Shown: piece by piece, positions 9,786-21,045 of the stretch | Numbering within the stretch: position 1 is the first letter of the stretch | Layout: each line of letters starts with the position of its first letter | NCBI GenBank assembly: GCA_003550325.1 | Contig: QKWP01000195.1 | Span: forward strand, 90,051-154,050 | DNA length: 64,000 nucleotides | DNA from: Gigaspora rosea | Taxonomy: Eukaryota; Glomeromycota; Glomeromycetes; Diversisporales; Gigasporaceae | Direction: 5' to 3' | Notes under the pieces: generated by a model | Database searches by the model: none | Told to the model about the DNA's origin: nothing | Seen by the model: the letters and a program-made list of their open reading frames with translations, nothing else | Position numbers and translations under genes: made by a program

Positions 9786-11760
9786 TTCAATAAATAATAA
9801 TAAATAACAATACACAGTCCGGTATTTTATTTCAAATAAAATTATGTTTCAATATACTGCAGGTAACTTGATTCTGGTAGGTTCTAATTGACGTAGAAGT
9901 ACCATAATTAAGTTCATTGAACAACCTTCATAACTTTGGTTTAAGACGAAAATTTACAGAACATTGTGATTTTAAATAACTACAAAATTTATATAATATA
10001 TTTTATAAAAACTAATAATATCTATAAAGTAAACTATATAAAAAATTGATAAGTAACTAGTAAGTAACTCATAAGGAATCGATTAAAATATCACTTTTCA
10101 TCTCAATAGTCACGCCAAATCATACATATGATTGGTTCAAACCCTTTTTATATTCGTACGGAAATTGGAAATTTTGGCCCATACGTTTATCCAAACACTG
10201 AATTGGGCTGAATTTAAATCGGGTTATGTGTGATATATATTTAATAATAAATCGAGTTTTACAACCGAATTAACCATTTTTATGAAACCGATGTACTATT
10301 CAAACCGGGCTATCATTAAAAACCGGTTAACCTGAATTTACAATTTGAATTATATTAACCGGCTAGGATCGCTCCTTTTTTAGACTCAAAATCAACATTA
10401 CATCTATCATATTATGCCAATATTTATGTTATTAAAAACTAATAATTATGGGAAATTATTAAATGCGACTATTACGACATATGTACGTACGTCAATTACG
10501 GAACTTTTGACGCAATTGTGAATGGCTACACGTCACCACCAAAAACAAATACTTAGTGCGATCAGTAACAGTACATGTGACCCAAACTTTAAATCCATTA
10601 TTGGGTAACTGAAAAATTGTTACGTATGTACGTATCAGTATGTACATAGAACAGTTGTTAGAACATACTTTAAAAAAAAAATGCAAACTTTATATTTAGC
10701 AATAAAATAATAATAATAATAATAATTACAAAGAGCATCTTTTTTTTGTAAAATAGTTTTAAAAAGTACGTAATATTGCTTTATTGTTTTTAAGCAAAAA
10801 AAAAAAATAAATAAAAATCTCTTAAGAATTAATTAGTCAAATTAACTTGATAAATTAATCCTTAAACAGGCAAATCATAAATAAATGATAACGATAAGCC
10901 CCTTTAAATGCTTTTTTTTTGGGTTCATAGATAACCCTATTAGCGTTAAACCCGAAGATCACCGTCAGGATTTATCAGGTTTTACATGCTTTGTACTCCC
11001 ATTAATTGGATCTGGTCCAAATCCGCACCCGGTCCAAATCCACAAAGATCTGAATTGTGTAAATTTATTTACTTTTGATTATAGTGGTCCCATTGAAATC
11101 GATCGCCTGAAAGCCGGTACTTGACTAGTCCACAATCTTGTATATTTCTTTATTTAAAAATTCACGATGACATGACGTTTTCATAAATTATGTAATAAAT
11201 TACGATATCTCATAAATTAAAAAATTCAGGTGTTCAACAAACAGATTTTTAGTGACGTAACTACTGTCGTAATTACCGTTGTAATTATACTGTTGTAATT
11301 ACTGTTGTAATTAACATCAGACTTAATTTTTGTCTCTAAAGTGATATATAATTGAGATTTATTCAATGATTCAATAGACAGCAACACACCTTTTTTCAAT
11401 TCAATCTAGCCTAAACTAACAATAAATTAATAATGGCAAACTATTAACAAACACTTATATCGAGATCAAAGGATTTAATTAATCTAATCTATCAAGTTGG
11501 TCTTTATCGATACTGATAAGCCCCTTTAACTTATTTCGAACGAACATGCATGATTTATAGTAAGCCTCTTACGTATTCTCAACTCGCATAAGTCATGCGG
11601 TCATTCGACATTTGATTATTAATTTCGCGTGTGATAGCAATGACTCATGACTATGCCTGGACTGGACAGATTTTCCTTAGCCAAACAGATCTCATATGAC
11701 GATCACAATTGATCCATGGGTTTGGGTTCGGGATGTCGGAGTCATGTTCCTCGAAATTGA
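9786..11760. other. Intergenic, no gene recognised
   Basis: Downstream of the minus-strand SET gene. There are AACCGG-rich words at 10215-10370, reminiscent of the element at 63164-63481. The direct repeat GATAAGCCCCTTTAA occurs near 10891 and 11516 and might bracket a small element. The short open frames (10492-10686, 10885-11124) have no recognisable domains. Confidence 0.45.
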
Positions 11761-12069
11761 CAGGGCCTAGGATCGATTTTCCGAACACGTGATCTTCCGG
11801 CATCAATTGCCTTTGAGAAAAAAAATTGATTTATGTTAGGGTTTGGGTTCACGTTGGTGGTTAGAAGGTGCATTATATAGCAAAATTGTGCGAGGAAACT
11901 TTTTTGTTAGGCCAGAAAGACGATTCGCTAGTATAAATCTTGCGATAAATACGATTTTTGCAAACTAAACGTTTGTTTTGAATTTCTTTACGTTACACCT
12001 GATCCTGATTTTTAATTGGCTAATTGACGTCGGAAGATCACGTGTTCGGAAAATCGATCCTACGCCCTG
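11761..12069 (+). mobile_element. TTAGGG-core MITE, member D
   Basis: A 309-bp element with strong inverted ends: CAGGGCCTAGGATCGATTTT then CCGAACACGTGATCTTCC, matched by the complement of 12030-12069. The core is a short version: TTATGTTAGGGTTTGGGTTC, GCAAAATTGTGCGAGGAAAC, poly-T, then TTACACCTGATCCTGA near 11996. The ends are more GC-rich than the core and differ from members A, B and J. Confidence 0.75.
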
Positions 12070-12378
12070 GTGTTGTTCATGATCCTCGGTTTAGTGGTCT
12101 TGTGATCCTTGTATTGGATGTATATCTAGTAATAAACACGTTATGCTACCCAAACAACTTTTGTCAAGAATGCAATAGGTTTATAAAGCGTGCCAAAACC
12201 TTGTATATTTTAAAAATTACTTCAATGTAGTTGTTTAAAATCAATTTACAATTATCATAAAAAAAATTTTATACAATGGTTAATGTAGTAAATCGATAAT
12301 CTAATGTTTGAAAACTTTAACCTTATTTTTTTTTTTTTTACGAAATAAGGCAAACATATTTACACAAAGTTATAATTT

Positions 12379-14679
12379 TCATGTCAGACCTAAACATTTT
12401 GCGAATAAGAAATCATTAGGTGTAAACCTTTCCAACAAATTTAATGCTTCCTTTCTCCAACATGTCTCATCATCTTTAAACTCGCCTCTTATATATTCGG
12501 CAAATTCTTTCAAAATTTTGTCAAACCATAACTTTGCATGTTTTTTCTTTCCAAGCGCATAATAATCAAATGAAATTCCAAAAACGGTGCTAGGACGATA
12601 CAAAACTGCGCCTTTTGAACACTCGTATATTTCTTTACGAATAGGAAGTGATTTGCGGAAATCCCTTTGATTTACATAGGCAAATGCCAAGTCTTCACTA
12701 GGTTCTAATGATCGAGGGTCTAATTCAAGATTGTTTCGAATACTGCGTAATTTAATAACAGTATTTTCTAATTTTTTGACGTTAAAAGGCTTGGTAAGCA
12801 AATTTTTATAATCTTTGATAAGTTTATCACGTCGAAATTTAGTTTCTTGTTCTTCTGACATGTCCAACATGCAAAGTCGGCATTTACAATCTATATCCAT
12901 TGATTTAAGATAACCTGCACGTCTTTCATAGGGAAGTGTTAAATCGTAATGACAGATAACTAACTCTTCTCCTTTTAAAATAGGTCGAAGTGTACGTATA
13001 AACATCAAGTTACCGAGGAAAAGTCTGTAAACATTTGCATCGGCACATGAGTGATTAAAATAAGATTGCATGACCCATATTCCTAATCCATTATTTTCAT
13101 GATTAATATTATTGGTTCTATCAACTTGTTCAAAACTAACGTATGCGAAAGTTTTCATAATCCTTCCAACATCCACACAAGTTAACATGTCTTTATTAAG
13201 TTTTTCCATAGGTAATAAGTTTGGTCCACAATATAACTTATAAAATTCACGACAAAGTTCCGGTTCCCTCAAGAGCTTTTGAGTAATACGAATTATTAAT
13301 TCTATTCCTGTTATCACAGATGAATCAATAATACAATCTGGAGGTACAACTTTAGAAATAATAGATAATGTATGCTCAGGTGCTTCATTTTTATACGCGA
13401 TTTCAAATGGTTTAGAGGCCATCAAAAGAGTATGCTCTGGAATATCGTATTTGGAAAACCAACCTCTTCCTTTTTCTTCTGAAAAACGAATCTCAACATC
13501 ATCGGTTAAGTAATCAGCGTGATCCAATCTTGGACCTTCTTGATGGATCCAGATATTACCATTTTCATTATCTTTAATTTTAGCTTTCTCATGTAATTCA
13601 TCGATAATACGTATGTAATCATAATTTCCGTTTTGACTTTCGTTGACCAACATTTCAATATACTTCAATAATTCAATAGCACTTTTTTTGATCGAAATAT
13701 TACTATTACGATCATTATGATTTTTTACTCTTTTACATAAATCTTGAAGTACTACGATGGCTTCTTGATAACGTTTAAGACCACAAAGAGCTTTACCTTT
13801 TCGAAAAGCTGCTTTCAGATGATTAGGTTCAAGTTTAAGAACCATTTCTACATCAGCAAGTGCTTTCTTAAATAATTGTAGTCTTAAGTAGGCTTCAGCA
13901 CGATTAGCAAGTAAAGCGGTATTGTATGGTTCTAATTTAATACCACCTGAATATTCACTAACAGCTGCCATAAAGTCACCCGACATAAAATATTCGTTTC
14001 CATGACAATGAAATTCTTCAACGGATTGTTTATTTCTAACATTAGCATAGATTCCTTTCTGTCGATCAGTGCGCCATGCTTCATCACGTAATTGAATTTT
14101 TCGATCAACGATTATTATAACATCGTCCGGATTATCCGAACTAATAATCGTATTTCCGTCACCAGCAATTTGATAGGATGGATTTCCGATAACGATTTGT
14201 GTGCCTATAGGTAAATACTTTGAAACATGGTCGACGGAAAGTGGTTTAATTGGTCCTTTCACTTGATTGACTGGGTTCGGATTAAAATTATATAAAGCGA
14301 GTCGTTCCACGTCACCCTCTGGATCCTCAACAATTGTTAAAAGAGCGTTAATTTTAAAACATCTTGCTATTACTCTACATACTAAAAATTTTCCATGATG
14401 TTCTTTATTTATTCGTAAATTTTTGATTGAAATTCTATTTTCCATTGTGAATTTGATTCTTGGTTTCGGTTTTATGTTTCTTTGTTCATAGGTATTATAA
14501 ATTATAAATAAATTTTCATTATAAGCTTGATTAAAGTAATCTAATCTACATTCATGCTCTGCAATTAATTGTTGACTGCTTTTTTTTCGTGAATTACTGC
14601 TAGTCATACGTAAAAAAGCAGTTTGTAAAATTTCATCATATAACGTTTTTACTATAGGCTCGTCTGTTTTGAAATCCAT
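12379..14679 (-). CDS. TPR-SET domain protein, SMYD-like methyltransferase candidate
   Basis: A single uninterrupted 766-codon frame starting from ATG at 14677-14679. Residues about 220-315 hold three tetratricopeptide repeats (GNEYFMSGDFMAAVSEYSGG..., ALLANRAEAYLRL..., AAFRKGKALCGLKRYQEAI), a protein-protein interaction module. Residues about 394-580 form a split SET domain. It starts RFSEEKGRGWFS, has the cofactor/knot motif FNHSC at 541-545, then LKGEEL at 568-573 and the terminal HYD at 577-579. A post-SET cysteine cluster CKCRLC follows at 598-603. The zinc MYND finger that splits SMYD proteins is not evident, so this belongs to the TPR-plus-SET class. Lysine methyltransferase activity on histone or non-histone targets is inferred from the family; the substrate is unknown. 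The N-terminal 200 residues are unrecognised. No intron is needed. An A-rich run lies just upstream of the start. Confidence 0.9.
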   Translation of the reverse strand: MDFKTDEPIVKTLYDEILQTAFLRMTSSNSRKKSSQQLIAEHECRLDYFNQAYNENLFIIYNTYEQRNIKPKPRIKFTMENRISIKNLRINKEHHGKFLVCRVIARCFKINALLTIVEDPEGDVERLALYNFNPNPVNQVKGPIKPLSVDHVSKYLPIGTQIVIGNPSYQIAGDGNTIISSDNPDDVIIIVDRKIQLRDEAWRTDRQKGIYANVRNKQSVEEFHCHGNEYFMSGDFMAAVSEYSGGIKLEPYNTALLANRAEAYLRLQLFKKALADVEMVLKLEPNHLKAAFRKGKALCGLKRYQEAIVVLQDLCKRVKNHNDRNSNISIKKSAIELLKYIEMLVNESQNGNYDYIRIIDELHEKAKIKDNENGNIWIHQEGPRLDHADYLTDDVEIRFSEEKGRGWFSKYDIPEHTLLMASKPFEIAYKNEAPEHTLSIISKVVPPDCIIDSSVITGIELIIRITQKLLREPELCREFYKLYCGPNLLPMEKLNKDMLTCVDVGRIMKTFAYVSFEQVDRTNNINHENNGLGIWVMQSYFNHSCADANVYRLFLGNLMFIRTLRPILKGEELVICHYDLTLPYERRAGYLKSMDIDCKCRLCMLDMSEEQETKFRRDKLIKDYKNLLTKPFNVKKLENTVIKLRSIRNNLELDPRSLEPSEDLAFAYVNQRDFRKSLPIRKEIYECSKGAVLYRPSTVFGISFDYYALGKKKHAKLWFDKILKEFAEYIRGEFKDDETCWRKEALNLLERFTPNDFLFAKCLGLT

Positions 14680-15307
14680 TTTTTTTCCAAACCTTAATTA
14701 AAAAAAAAAAAAAAAAAAAGAATTAGGAAATTATTAAGATTTTATATTAAAGATTGTGATCTGTGCTTCACACGTCTAATACGTCATTATGACGTATTAG
14801 TAAATGAAACTAAACTAGATTTACAATAAATTTGGAGATATTTAAAATTTTACAAATTTGCCAATATGTCACATTTAATGCATGTTTCTACTACTAATTT
14901 AATATTGATTATTATTTTATTTTATTTATGTAATTTTGTAATTGTGAACTTTTACGCTTAATAATCATATACATATGAATTATTGCGGGCCATTTCACGG
15001 AAAATTAGACACGTGCCTATTAATAAAGATTTAACAAAATTTATTTTGTCAAACAATAATAAATGAAATGTCGTCTATTTTTAGTAGGATACAAGCATTA
15101 GCATTTGAAACGAAATGCAATTTTATAAACTTATATTGTTAAGATGTTTCCTCAACAATCGCAAAAGTGTATCCGCATCATTTCACCGACAATTAAAGGC
15201 ATCTTATTTAAGTTTATTTCACAGGCAATCAATTCGCAGATAGCTATAGATAGTTTATAATATATATAGTTTATAGATAGTTTATCTCAACGACAGTTCA
15301 TTTCCGT
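14680..15307. other. Intergenic region upstream of the SET gene, no gene
   Basis: Contains TTTCACCGACAATTAAAGGC-type words near 15181, similar to the motifs that build the element at 40500-42110. Together with complementary words (TTGTCGGTGAAAT near 15670) they suggest a diverged element of that type, split by the hAT MITE. The shared 5' flank of the SET and Ras genes is therefore largely repeat-derived. Confidence 0.45.
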
Positions 15308-15520
15308 TAGAGATGGGCAAGGTAATCACACCACATAATGTGACAATTTAGCTGTTATTAGTTGCAAGTAGTACGTACGTACGTACGTACTTACGTATAT
15401 ATTAGATACATTATCAGAAAATCGTCGCATTTTGTGATGTGGCTTTTTACTGTACCTGGTACGTACAGTACATACGTACGTACGTACGTACGTAATAAGT
15501 AATTACCTTGCCCTTTTCTA
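15308..15520. mobile_element. hAT MITE with ACGT microsatellites
   Basis: A 213-bp element. Inverted ends TAGAGATGGGCAAGGTAAT / complement of ATTACCTTGCCCTTTTCTA are hAT-like. The 8-bp flanks ATTTCCGT (15300-15307) and ATTTCCAT (15521-15528) are a target duplication with one mismatch. The interior contains two (ACGT)n runs near 15373 and 15475. No coding capacity. Confidence 0.75.
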
Positions 15521-15944
15521 ATTTCCATAGACAGTTTATATCACCAACAGCTCACTTCACATAAAGTTTTTTTTTATATATCGCACTAACTATATTAGAA
15601 TTACTTTGTCTGTGAAATGAGCTGAGATAAAATAATTGTCTTATGACGTAAGTTGTCAGCAAAATAAACTTGTCGGTGAAATAAGGAGGTGTACGAAGAG
15701 ATCTCTACGAAATGAGCTGCACCGGCAAAAAAATCCATTATCGTAGTAGAGATATTGCAGTGCTAATTGATTTTTTTTTGCTCTATATGTTTATCAACGG
15801 AATAGAGACTAGTAACTGATTCAGTCTGCCGAGTCTCTATATAATCTGTATTGTAAGTTTCTTATTTATCTAACTCTCTATTTCTCGGCGCAGAAAACGC
15901 GATTCTATACAGTACGTCTCTTGAAACCAAAATCCAGTGTCGGA

Positions 15945-16310
15945 ATGCATCGTAATGCGTCGGAATCATGACGGTTAGATCGGAAACGATCGTTTTTGGT
16001 CATGATCATTAAAAATTTCACTACAGCTAATAATTTTGCTATAGAACCTGCTAACAACTAGGTCCAAACGTCGACATAGATCGAAGCATCCGACCCGGAA
16101 ATTTAGGCAAAAAAAATAACATACACTACACTTCCTGGTCGGAATGCATCGGAATCCTGGTCGTCAGGGCCGGACATGATCGATTTTGCCAGGATCACTA
16201 AAAATTTTGCTAATGAAATCGTAGCTGTTCATTAAATGAAAGTGCCCAGCTGATAATTTTGCTATAGAATCTGCTTATCGCTATGCTAAATGCCAACCTA
16301 AATCCGACAA
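15945..16310. repeat. Direct repeat pair upstream of the Ras gene
   Basis: Two diverged direct copies (about 15945-16110 and 16135-16310). Each contains TCGGAATGCATCGNAATNC near its start, then a GGATCACTAAAAATTTTGCT-like block and a TGATAATTTTGCTATAGAA-like block. A third copy lies inside the hAT element at about 60556-60745. It is a dispersed repeat of unknown type. Confidence 0.65.
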
Positions 16311-16779
16311 GAAATTTTGGGGATTGCCTACGTCTTTTGCATTTTGTGTAACCCGAGCAAATCCGACGATTCGGATTCAGACCTCGGATCGAACCTGTGG
16401 TGTATTAATACTTGCTTAATGCTGCCAACTACTATTGCTGCATATTACAATCCGAGCAATTTTTACTTAATACATCTGTTAGCAGTTTTTATTAGTAAAA
16501 GATGTTAAATTTTGGCGATTACGGACAAAATTATTTAGGTCCGAAAGCTCGGGTTACACGAAAATGAAAATTTTTGTACACCGTTAACCTACTAATCTGT
16601 AAATTACTACGCCACGTTGCTACACCCCTTTGTCACATGTTCAACGCAATTCTTTTAGGCACCAAACACAATTAAATTTGTGCTTCGTTCCATGTTACGC
16701 CACAAGTCGTAATTTATTATACCCCTAGGCAAAAATTATCATCACAAACAACATTTATACTTTTACAGTATTTGTCACG
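16311..16779 (+). promoter_or_regulatory. 5' flank of the Ras gene
   Basis: No gene recognised. The open frame at 16317-16508 overlaps an inverted CCGAGC/GCTCGG pair (near 16350 and 16545) and looks like repeat sequence. The start of transcription cannot be read off. Annotated only as the presumptive promoter region. Confidence 0.3.
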
Positions 16780-18083
16780 ATGTTTCTATACAAAATAGTC
16801 GTTCTTGGTGAGGGTGGTGTTGGAAAAGTATTGTATAAAATATTTTTATATAAGAGTGTTTAAATTAATTTAAAATTAATTGAAATTGGCATTTCTTTAA
16901 TCAAAATTTTTTTTTCACATTCAGACGTCTCTTACAATACAAGTTAGTAAAAGTGGCTGTGCATTTCAGCATCTTGTGATTTAACATTTGAAATTCTAAA
17001 CTTACTAACTTTTTTTAATGTTATTTGACTTTAATCATAGTTATGTTTAGATCGCTTTTTTGGTATGCATTTCAGAACAGGCTCTAAAGAATTTCATTTA
17101 ATATATATGTTTTTTTAATATATAATCTTTTATTAATTCTTATGCATAAATAATTTTCATTAAATTGTTTCATTTGCAAATAGATGTTTGTATTAATGTG
17201 GTTAAATATCTGCAAATTTTATTGATTTATATTTTCTTTATTAACCAAAAATGTATTCAAATTAGACATATGACCCAACTATTGAAGACTCGTATCGAAA
17301 GCAAGTGATCATTGATGACCGACCTTGTGTTCTAGAAATATGGGATACTGCCGGACAAGGTTTGTTATGTTTAAGTCATTATTTATACCATTTCAATTAT
17401 ATTTAAAAGGAATATAGTATGACAAACATCTATAATAAAGAATATTTAATCATCTCTTAAGAGGTCAATTATTGTTATGTCTTTTTATGCCCGATAGTCA
17501 AAGCTATTAATTAATAAATCCAGTAATGTTAATACAGTATTTTTCCAAACATTTTTAAACAAATATTTACTTTACTCTGTTCGCTAATTTAATAGAACAA
17601 TATACAGCTCTACGTGATCGATGGATCAGGTATTTTATTTATATAAAAGTGTAATCTTTTCTAAAACAAAATATAATAAGATATATAAAATGAACAATTG
17701 TTTATTCTATTCCCAATTTAATAAATGTATTCTTCTTCAGGGAAGGTGAAGGCTTTCTACTTGTATATTCTATATCTTCAAGACCAACATTTGAGCGGAT
17801 AAAACAATTTCATGATCAAATTGTACGCGTAAAAGACACTGATCCCGCACTAGTTATGCTTGTTGGTAATAAGTGTGATAGAATAACTGAGCGTGAAGTT
17901 TCAAGAGAAGAAGCCATGAATTTGGCAAGAAGGCTCAAGTGTGACTTCATTGAAAGTTCTGCAAAAGCAAGTGTGAATGTTCATGAGGCATTTTACGATG
18001 TGGTTAGAATGATAAGAAAGCATAGAGAGCGGGATAGAGAATCCGCAAAAACAAAAAAGAAAATGAAGTGTATAATCTTATGA
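16780..18083 (+). CDS. Ras-family small GTPase with CaaX end, six exons
   Basis: Exons read as 16780-16827, 16925-16942, 17041-17062, 17266-17359, 17596-17629 and 17741-18083, giving about 185 residues. The G boxes are in order: P-loop GEGGVGKT (residues 10-17, exon 1 into 2), effector region [12 protein letters not shown], switch II DTAGQEQY, NKCD for guanine specificity, and SSAKA. The chain ends in a basic stretch and CIIL, a CaaX motif whose final Leu favours geranylgeranylation. It is therefore a membrane-tethered signalling GTPase of the Ras/Rap type, the class that drives polarity or cAMP/MAPK signalling in fungi. All introns have GT starts and AG ends. However, exon 3 (LCLDRFF plus one G) and exon 4 (phase 0, starting ACATATGAC) differ by one base in phase, so the 3/4 junction is unresolved. 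The exact subfamily is not decided. Confidence 0.88.
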
Positions 18084-19594
18084 TTTAAAATTTGATCATA
18101 AATAATATAGTTTCTGCTAACTAATAAGATAAACCAAATTTCCATCTTTTCACACTACAAATTTTTCTATTTGTTTATTTTACAATAGTATATTGTTTAA
18201 ATATTTTGTATTATCAGATATCCATGTTGTGATTATTACCGTTAGACGAAACCTGAAGATTTCGTGCTGACCAATACAAACCCAAACTTTGTCTTTTTGC
18301 TAAATAAATCCTAATAATAAAATTGAAAAAAAAACTATATCTAATTTGACTAATTAAAGGCGATAAAATTGTAAACTACAGTTCTAGCATAAAAATTAAC
18401 ATTTTGGTTGTTATTATTATTTGTCATTAATAAAATTTTTACAAAATAATTTAGATAAATCCAAAAACACTTAAATATATTTGTTAAAAATGTTATTCAA
18501 AAAACTATAGCTTATATATAAACAAGTTGAATTTGTTTTAAGAAAAATTATAAAAAACTTTATCAAGCCGTATTAAACCTTACTTATACATGAGGATGAA
18601 ATTGGTTTATTATTTAATAATCAAAAGATAAATTCAAAATTTTTAAAATACAAAATTAAAAATTCTGCTCATAAAACTACTCTTTTAATTTTATCAAAAA
18701 TTAATCTATACATAATTTAAGAATCTTTTTTTTTTTTGTATAAGAGGACATATATAGCTATTATATAGTTATAATATATAAGACTAACTACTTTTAAGTT
18801 AATTTAAACACTATCTCTTATCCAGATCTTAACTATTTATAAATATGCTTAATTGGCTCAAAATTGCTAACTTTTATATATTATACAGTATAATCTATCA
18901 AGTTTGATCCTGTCAAAATCGATCTATCAAATTAATAAAAAATTATTTACTCTATCTGTTTCTAGCATAGTTATTTGATTTGTTAGACGTTATAATCTTT
19001 TAAAAATAATATAGAATTTGTTTTCAATGCATACATATTGTAATTTTATAATATTTAGAGCATTAGTTTATAATAACCTGTCGTTATAGTATCTCTATAC
19101 TTGACTAATCAAATTTGATTAATGGACTACATAAATAACAAAAAAACTTTTTTTAAAAAAATAATTTTTTATAAATGCTACAATGCATCTTAATTATATA
19201 ATACAAATTATATATATACAATTTTATAAACTCTTAATAGTTTAATATATTATTTCAAAGCAAAAAAAATTTTATATATTTAAAATTGTTATACAGAACA
19301 AAATTTTAATTATTGTACAAGATGCTTTTTTGAGATCCCCCAAAAGTTTTATAGTATTTTTAAGAGTTGCTTAGTTATAAAATTTTGAATATTAATACAT
19401 ATTTTTATATTATATTTAGAAATTATATAATATTTTCTGGGCTTGATTATACAATTTTTTATAATAAGCTCAATATTAAAAAATATTATTCTTATTAGAA
19501 ATTTATTGATTTGGTCAAATATTTTGATTACAAAATTTTCTATCGAATTAATAAATATTTAATTTAAAATATTAAATTAATTGTTATAGCAGTA
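18084..19594. other. AT-rich, no gene seen
   Basis: The 3' flank of the Ras gene is followed by more than 1 kb of AT-rich sequence with only short frames. No clear paired repeat was noted. Confidence 0.5.
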
Positions 19595-20556
19595 CAGTCT
19601 TGGATATTACCAAATATAGAAATTAATTTATAGTAAAGAATACTCTAGAATTGATTTATATATTAAAATAGCTAGTAGAAGGATCATGAGCATGTTAATA
19701 ATAAATTTTTGAATTCGTTCTAATATAAATAGTCTTATAAATATATAGTCTAATAATTTCTTGTGATATAAAGGCTTTATAAGATAGTTGTTTATCAAAT
19801 AATAATTGGCAAGAATTTAGTCAAATAGCTATAGACTTAAATAGGTGATGACTAAAGCCATGTACTATATAATTTTTGAAATTTTAGTTAAAATTAGTGT
19901 TAGAACCTGTTTAGATTAGGTTGGAGTTAAATTAGGACCAGTATATAGATAAAATTGCCTTCTTAATATTTTTTACTAATGGTCTAAGATAGATTAAGTT
20001 AGGGTTGCATCGGTCCTGAAAAAGACCGGTCCAGGACCGGTCCCAGACCGGGACCGATAAGGACCATGGGACCATTAAATGACCGGTCCTGGGACTGGTC
20101 TTTGTAAACATAACTGTGATATTCATATCACCCAATCAAATTTCTTGATCAGGTGTAACATAGATCATATGATCTTTGTTTACATCTGACAGTAAATAAT
20201 TATGTCATTTTTGGCCAATAAAATCTTATGCATTAAATCATTAAAGGACTGTTATGGGACCAAAGGACCGAACCGGTCCAGGACCGTAAACACTATGATA
20301 ACGGTCCTCTTAGGGACCAGACTGATGCAACCCTAGATTAAGTGCTATTTTATGTTCTTGTACTTTTTGTTTTTTGACTTCTTTAGGCTAATTTGCATAA
20401 ACAAAATTTTATGACTCCATTGGTTGATTTATACAAAAATATCATATAGGTACATGACTTTAGATGATCTCTTAATAGAAGTATTAAGAATATCTAAATG
20501 TACAAAAAAGGGTATATATAATCTGTTTTATTTAAATTTGGCAATATCCAAGACTG
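19595..20556. mobile_element. Pogo/tigger-like TIR element
   Basis: Inverted ends CAGTCTTGGATATTACCAAA (left, preceded by TA) and the complement of TTTGGCAATATCCAAGACTG (right). CAGT termini and a TA target are features of pogo/tigger elements. No transposase is found inside. A hAT MITE is inserted at 20000-20335. Part of the left end (TTACCAAATATA ... TAAAATAGCTAGTAG) recurs near 51890-51970. Confidence 0.55.
20000..20335. mobile_element. hAT MITE with 8-bp target duplication (GGTCC-rich)
   Basis: A 336-bp element. Inverted ends TAGGGTTGCATCGGTCC / complement of GGACCAGACTGATGCAACCCTA. A perfect 8-bp direct repeat GATTAAGT flanks it (19992-19999 and 20336-20343), as hAT elements leave. The interior is rich in GGACCGGTCC-type palindromic words and contains GATCAGGTGTAAC. 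A second copy, split by other elements, lies at 59633 to about 61308. Confidence 0.85.
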
Positions 20557-21045
20557 CAATATATTATTATTTCTTATTTACTAGTTAGAATACAAAATCA
20601 GATGTGATATAAAATTAAAACAAAACACAATTTTTAAAAAATTATTTGTTCTCAAACAAAAAAATTTCTTGCAAAATTTATATACTATTATTACTTTTTT
20701 TTAACAATCTTGCTTTTATTACTTGTAAATTAAGATAAGTACTACAACAAAGTACTTATAGATCAATACTACTACTAATTCTTTAACTGCATAATAAAAC
20801 ATACCTGGTTACCAAAAGATCTATATATAATCTACTGCTATAACTATATTCTTACTAAAACCTTTTTTTAAATTCCTGAACCCATTTTTAGCTTACTAAT
20901 AACAGTTATTAATCTATTAAAATTGTTAGTTTTTTCTTAATCTTACTTATCTAACCTCTAGAATAAGAAGCATTTAGATCTATATCTCTATAAATAAAAT
21001 ATTATTTTATAAAAATATAAAGGGTTTAAAAAAAAAAAGTACTGT
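20557..21045. other. AT-rich, no gene; fragment of the TTAGGG-family core
   Basis: Near 20655-20690 the text AAAAAAATTTCTTGCAAAAT followed by TATACTATTATTACTTTT matches the complement of one part of the TTAGGG-family core. The telomere-like part is absent. Nothing else recognised. Confidence 0.4.

Noticed and set aside
12308..12562. Plus-strand frame overlapping the end of the SET gene
   Set aside because: Antisense to the well-supported SET coding sequence and without a domain.
16317..16508. 63-codon frame upstream of the Ras gene as a regulatory uORF or gene
   Set aside because: It lies in repeat-like sequence with an inverted CCGAGC pair and has no similarity I recognise.
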